64,000 bases of DNA from Paludifilum halophilum (GTDB taxonomy: Bacteria > Bacillota > Bacilli > Thermoactinomycetales > DSM-45169). The first letter of the stretch is position 1. Every line of letters starts with the position of its first letter. Shown one piece after another: positions 61,632 to 64,000 of this stretch. The notes below the pieces were generated by a model. The model did no database searches, was not told where the DNA came from, and saw only the letters and a list, made by a program, of their open reading frames with translations. The stretch covers positions 216,996 through 280,995 of the forward strand of contig NZ_NOWF01000002.1 of NCBI RefSeq assembly GCF_002245355.1. Direction: 5' to 3'. The translations under genes were made by a program, and so were the position numbers.

Positions 61632-62399
61632 CTAGACATTACTATGACGCCCTCCCTCCGATTCGACGGGGGTGATACAACCGAATCCCTGGCTCCCCTT
61701 GACACCGATCCCCGCGTCCAGGGCCAGTGTCAAGAGACGACGGTCATCCGCCGATAAACGAAAGCGTCCCGTGTAGCCCTTTATGACGGTTCCCTTGTAA
61801 AAAGCGACGCGTTCCCGGTGTCTTCCTACCGGCTCGATCTCCAGTCGCGGGGAAGAAGGCGGCGTTTGGTAGACAAGATCAAATTTTTTAAGCATGTTTT
61901 TTTGAATCAGTTCGGGGAAATCTTTGGACCGAGGATGAAAATAATGAGTGTATTTGCGCCCGTCAGGACGAAAAAGGGTGCTGTACACCGTCACCGGCGA
62001 CAAAGTTTCTACCAGCAACCGGCGGTCCGATACCTCATGCTGACCGCCCTCCATATGCACAACCCTGAGGTTCGCCGAGCCGATCCGGATGCTCTCTTTC
62101 CGCATGATTCCATCCATGATCGACCGGCAAAAAGCGGATACCGGGGAGTGAAGGCTCAGCGTCACCGGGCCGGTGAAGCGGATTCTTTTCTGTTCCCTCA
62201 AAATCCGGTACGCCCCCCGTATCCGGGAAAAGGTAAAAAGGCGAAAACGGCGCTGACCGTGTACATATCCGGTATTATGCAAAAAATCGGCGAATTCCGC
62301 ATCCAACATATCATACAGCGCCGCCTGAACAAGATAATGATAATGGATCGGAAGCTGAAAGGACGGTGACTCCGATTGAAGGGTCAGTTTGAGCCACAT
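61632..62399 (-). CDS. cas6: CRISPR-associated endoribonuclease Cas6 (orphan)
   Basis: 255 residues from ATG 62399 (MWLKLTLQSESPSFQLPIHY) behind AAGGAGAATCC. Cas6 features: LPIHYHYLVQAALYDMLD with FLHNTGY (candidate catalytic His near residue 43), FRLFTFSRI, then LSPVTVYSTLFRPDGRKYTH near 155 and the glycine-rich C-terminal GIGVKGSQGFGCI (about 233-245). Cas6 cuts pre-crRNA in type I and III systems. No other cas gene or CRISPR array lies in this window, so it either serves loci elsewhere or is a leftover. Confidence 0.92.
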   Translation of the reverse strand: MWLKLTLQSESPSFQLPIHYHYLVQAALYDMLDAEFADFLHNTGYVHGQRRFRLFTFSRIRGAYRILREQKRIRFTGPVTLSLHSPVSAFCRSIMDGIMRKESIRIGSANLRVVHMEGGQHEVSDRRLLVETLSPVTVYSTLFRPDGRKYTHYFHPRSKDFPELIQKNMLKKFDLVYQTPPSSPRLEIEPVGRHRERVAFYKGTVIKGYTGRFRLSADDRRLLTLALDAGIGVKGSQGFGCITPVESEGGRHSNV

Positions 62400-62462
62400 G
62401 GAAATGGATTCTCCTTCATTCTGGTAATTTTTCACTGACAGGGAACAACTCCCCGATAAACA

Positions 62463-62488
62463 AAACCGCCAGGGTCCGGAAAGACCCT
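62463..62488 (-). terminator. Probable terminator of mtnN
   Basis: Minus-strand AGGGTC / GACCCT stem with a six-base loop, then GGCGGTTTTG. The T run is short. Confidence 0.5.
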
Positions 62489-62531
62489 GACTGCGTATAA
62501 CGAATCCGTCTATGGCATCCCTGGAAACCGT

Positions 62532-63245
62532 TTATTCCCTATCTTTCCCTCTCTGCCGCAGCATGGCCCGGACAATGGCGTTGGAGCGACGCGCGGAAGC
62601 GGCGACAAATTCGGTGAAGTTCACATCGGCGGTATGATCCGCCCGGTCGGACATGGACCGGATCACGACAAAGGGAATCCCGTTCAGATGACAGACATGG
62701 GCCACAGCGGCCCCTTCCATCTCGACACAGGCACCGTCAAAAGTCTCCCTCAGCTGTCGCACCTGTTCGGGGTCGGCGATAAATTGATCCCCGGACAAAA
62801 CCTTACCGGTGATCACTTGGCTTTCGGTCCACTTCTCCGCCGCCGCCTCCGCCAGCCGCACCCATCGGGGATCGGCTTTAAAAACGGAAACCGATTGAAA
62901 CGGAAGGACACCCGGCGAATATCCCAGAGGGCCGGCGTCGATATCGTGCTGCTGACAAGCGGTGGAAATCACGATATCCCCGATATCCAAAGAAGGATCC
63001 AGGGCTCCGGCAACACCGGTAAACAAAACCGCTTCCACGGCAAACTGTCGGATCATCGTCTGGGTGCAGACGGCTGCGTTCACTTTACCGACGCCGGACT
63101 GGCACACGACGACGGTAGCATCCGCCCACTGTCCTTGAAAAAAAGTCGTTCCCGCGATTTCTTCCTGGGTCTCCAGCTCCATCTCTTCCAGAAAAAGAGC
63201 GATTTCCTCCGGCATCGCTCCGATCAAGCCGATCCGTTTTTCCAT
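62532..63245 (-). CDS. mtnN: 5'-methylthioadenosine/S-adenosylhomocysteine nucleosidase
   Basis: 237 residues, the normal length. It splits methylthioadenosine and S-adenosylhomocysteine to free adenine. Key residues: catalytic Glu in GAMPEEIA (about 13), CVEMEGAAVAHV (about 174-185, ribose-binding Glu) and SMSDRADH with catalytic Asp (about 200). QSGVGKVNAA and TGVAGALDP are also conserved. ATG 63245 follows GGGGAGAGAAGAGCGG. It follows ccpA on the same strand after 41 bases, so the two may be cotranscribed. Confidence 0.95.
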   Translation of the reverse strand: MEKRIGLIGAMPEEIALFLEEMELETQEEIAGTTFFQGQWADATVVVCQSGVGKVNAAVCTQTMIRQFAVEAVLFTGVAGALDPSLDIGDIVISTACQQHDIDAGPLGYSPGVLPFQSVSVFKADPRWVRLAEAAAEKWTESQVITGKVLSGDQFIADPEQVRQLRETFDGACVEMEGAAVAHVCHLNGIPFVVIRSMSDRADHTADVNFTEFVAASARRSNAIVRAMLRQRGKDRE

Positions 63246-63286
63246 CCGCTCTTCTCTCCCCTAGAAGCATTGTGATTAAGTACGTT

Positions 63287-64000
63287 CTAGCCTGTTTGAG
63301 TCTCTTTTGTCAACGTGGAATCCGCCAATTCCAGCCGGTATTCCAGGAGAACCTGGTTTTCTTGGATCGGTTCGTCGTTCATGTATTTCGTCAACAGGCG
63401 CATCGCTACCGCTCCGATATCATACATGGGTACGGCAACGGTGCTGAGAAGGGGGCGTACCTGATCCGCCAAGGGGATATTGTCAAACCCGATGACCGAA
63501 ACATCATCGGGAACTTTCTTTCCGAGATCCTGTGCGGCATGGATGGCTCCCACTGCCATCTCATCATTAATGACAAACAGGGCCGTCGGCGCCTCATCGC
63601 CGGTGAGCAATTCCTTGGCCGATTGCAGGCCGGAGTGGTAGCGGTAATCTCCCAACCGGACCCACTCTTCGCGCAAGGGAAGACCTTTTTCCTCCAATGC
63701 TTCCTTATATCCCTGGTACCGGGGATAACCCAGGATCGGGTCCGTCAGCGGCCCTCCGATCAAGCCGATCTTGTCATGCCCTTCTTCGATCAGGACCGAG
63801 GTGGCATCCTTCGCCGCTTGCACCTGGTCGATCGTCACATAGGGACGACTCTCATCCTCGTCATCGTAGGTGGCCGCCAAAACGATCGGTACCGAAGAAC
63901 CCGCAAATATATCCCGGTGTTCATCCGTTACCTCTCCACCCAGAAAGAGAAGCCCGTCCACCTGCTTTTCCAGCAGTGTTTCGATCAACCGCAACTCTTT
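63287..64000 (-). CDS. ccpA: catabolite control protein A (LacI family), C-terminal part
   Basis: The last 237 or so residues of a LacI/GalR regulator; the DNA-binding N-terminus lies beyond the window. The effector domain is closest in my recollection to CcpA: KQVDGLLFLGGEVTDEH, SVIGFDNIPLADQVRP and especially VPMYDIGAVAMRLLTKYMND. With HPr(Ser-P) CcpA binds cre sites to govern carbon use; cre-like sites occur upstream of acsA and the sugar ABC operon here. Synteny (rpsD, tyrS, acsA nearby) supports the call. Another LacI-family member is the alternative. Confidence 0.82.
   Translation of the reverse strand, partial: KELRLIETLLEKQVDGLLFLGGEVTDEHRDIFAGSSVPIVLAATYDDEDESRPYVTIDQVQAAKDATSVLIEEGHDKIGLIGGPLTDPILGYPRYQGYKEALEEKGLPLREEWVRLGDYRYHSGLQSAKELLTGDEAPTALFVINDEMAVGAIHAAQDLGKKVPDDVSVIGFDNIPLADQVRPLLSTVAVPMYDIGAVAMRLLTKYMNDEPIQENQVLLEYRLELADSTLTKETQTG

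Noticed and set aside
1..64000. CRISPR array that could serve the Cas6 gene
   Set aside because: No series of regularly spaced direct repeats was noticed by eye; the short repeats seen are inverted, not direct.

Overview
The window looks like the chromosome of a moderately GC-rich (roughly 50-55%), spore-former-type Firmicute, most plausibly a member of the Thermoactinomycetaceae (Kroppenstedtia/Desmospora/Melghirimyces-like). This rests on strong AGGAGG ribosome binding sites, frequent TTG/GTG starts, T-box leaders, genes such as ylaN, yugN, abrB, asp23/gls24 and ytrA types, and a core order rpsD - tyrS - acsA - ccpA that recalls Bacillus. The genus is inference; no rRNA gene is present.

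Layout. 1-6.9 kb: start of aroF (DAHP synthase) behind a T-box, then a HAD hydrolase, a GDSL hydrolase, an AtoE-type fatty-acid permease, small hypotheticals, a CBS-pair protein and a DUF421 membrane protein. 7.0-11.0 kb: a GntR(YtrA-type)-controlled operon with two ABC ATPases, two permeases and a 40-residue ORF, behind a clear promoter/operator. 11-15.6 kb: housekeeping genes (yugN-like, asp23-like, NYN-domain protein, Ca2+/H+ antiporter, sulfotransferase, ylaN). 15.75-24.9 kb: a siphovirus-like tail-only cluster (sigma-like regulator, DUF3168, tail tube, frameshifting chaperone pair, tape measure, Dit with a LamG-like insert, beta-helix tailspike, broken Tal). It has no capsid, terminase, integrase or lysis genes and carries LexA-type boxes at its head. 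25-33 kb: glsA, M42 and M29 peptidases, two hotdog thioesterases, an AbrB paralogue, fRMsr and a Nudix hydrolase, with AT-richer small secreted and membrane proteins at 29-29.9 kb.

33-37 kb holds a decayed ketone-body/hydroxybutyrate locus: a sigma-54-type promoter precedes a GntP permease fused by deletion to the end of a hydroxybutyrate dehydrogenase, and nearby lies a sigma-54 activator whose ATPase core is deleted. 37-46.3 kb: an MFS pump, phosphatase, lipoproteins, GNAT, a sugar ABC importer (with a LacI-type operator and a cre-like site) and trmB. 46.3-47.2 kb: rpsD. 47.3-52.4 kb: an AT-rich accessory stretch with a frameshifted secreted protein, a degraded ABC exporter and a 139-bp element with 12-bp terminal inverted repeats, related to a second copy near 1.95 kb. 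52.5-64 kb: an ASCH protein, tyrS with its own tyrosine T-box, a class A PBP, acsA, an operon of secreted repeat-domain proteins, an orphan cas6, mtnN and ccpA (cut by the window end).

The strongest candidate for something undescribed is the LexA-boxed tail-only cluster, which may be a non-contractile tailocin or its decaying remnant. Further points worth checking are the shared tyrosine T-box on aroF and tyrS, the solitary Cas6, the secreted Ig-like repeat family at 59.6-61.5 kb and two G7-tract frameshifts in ABC transporter genes.
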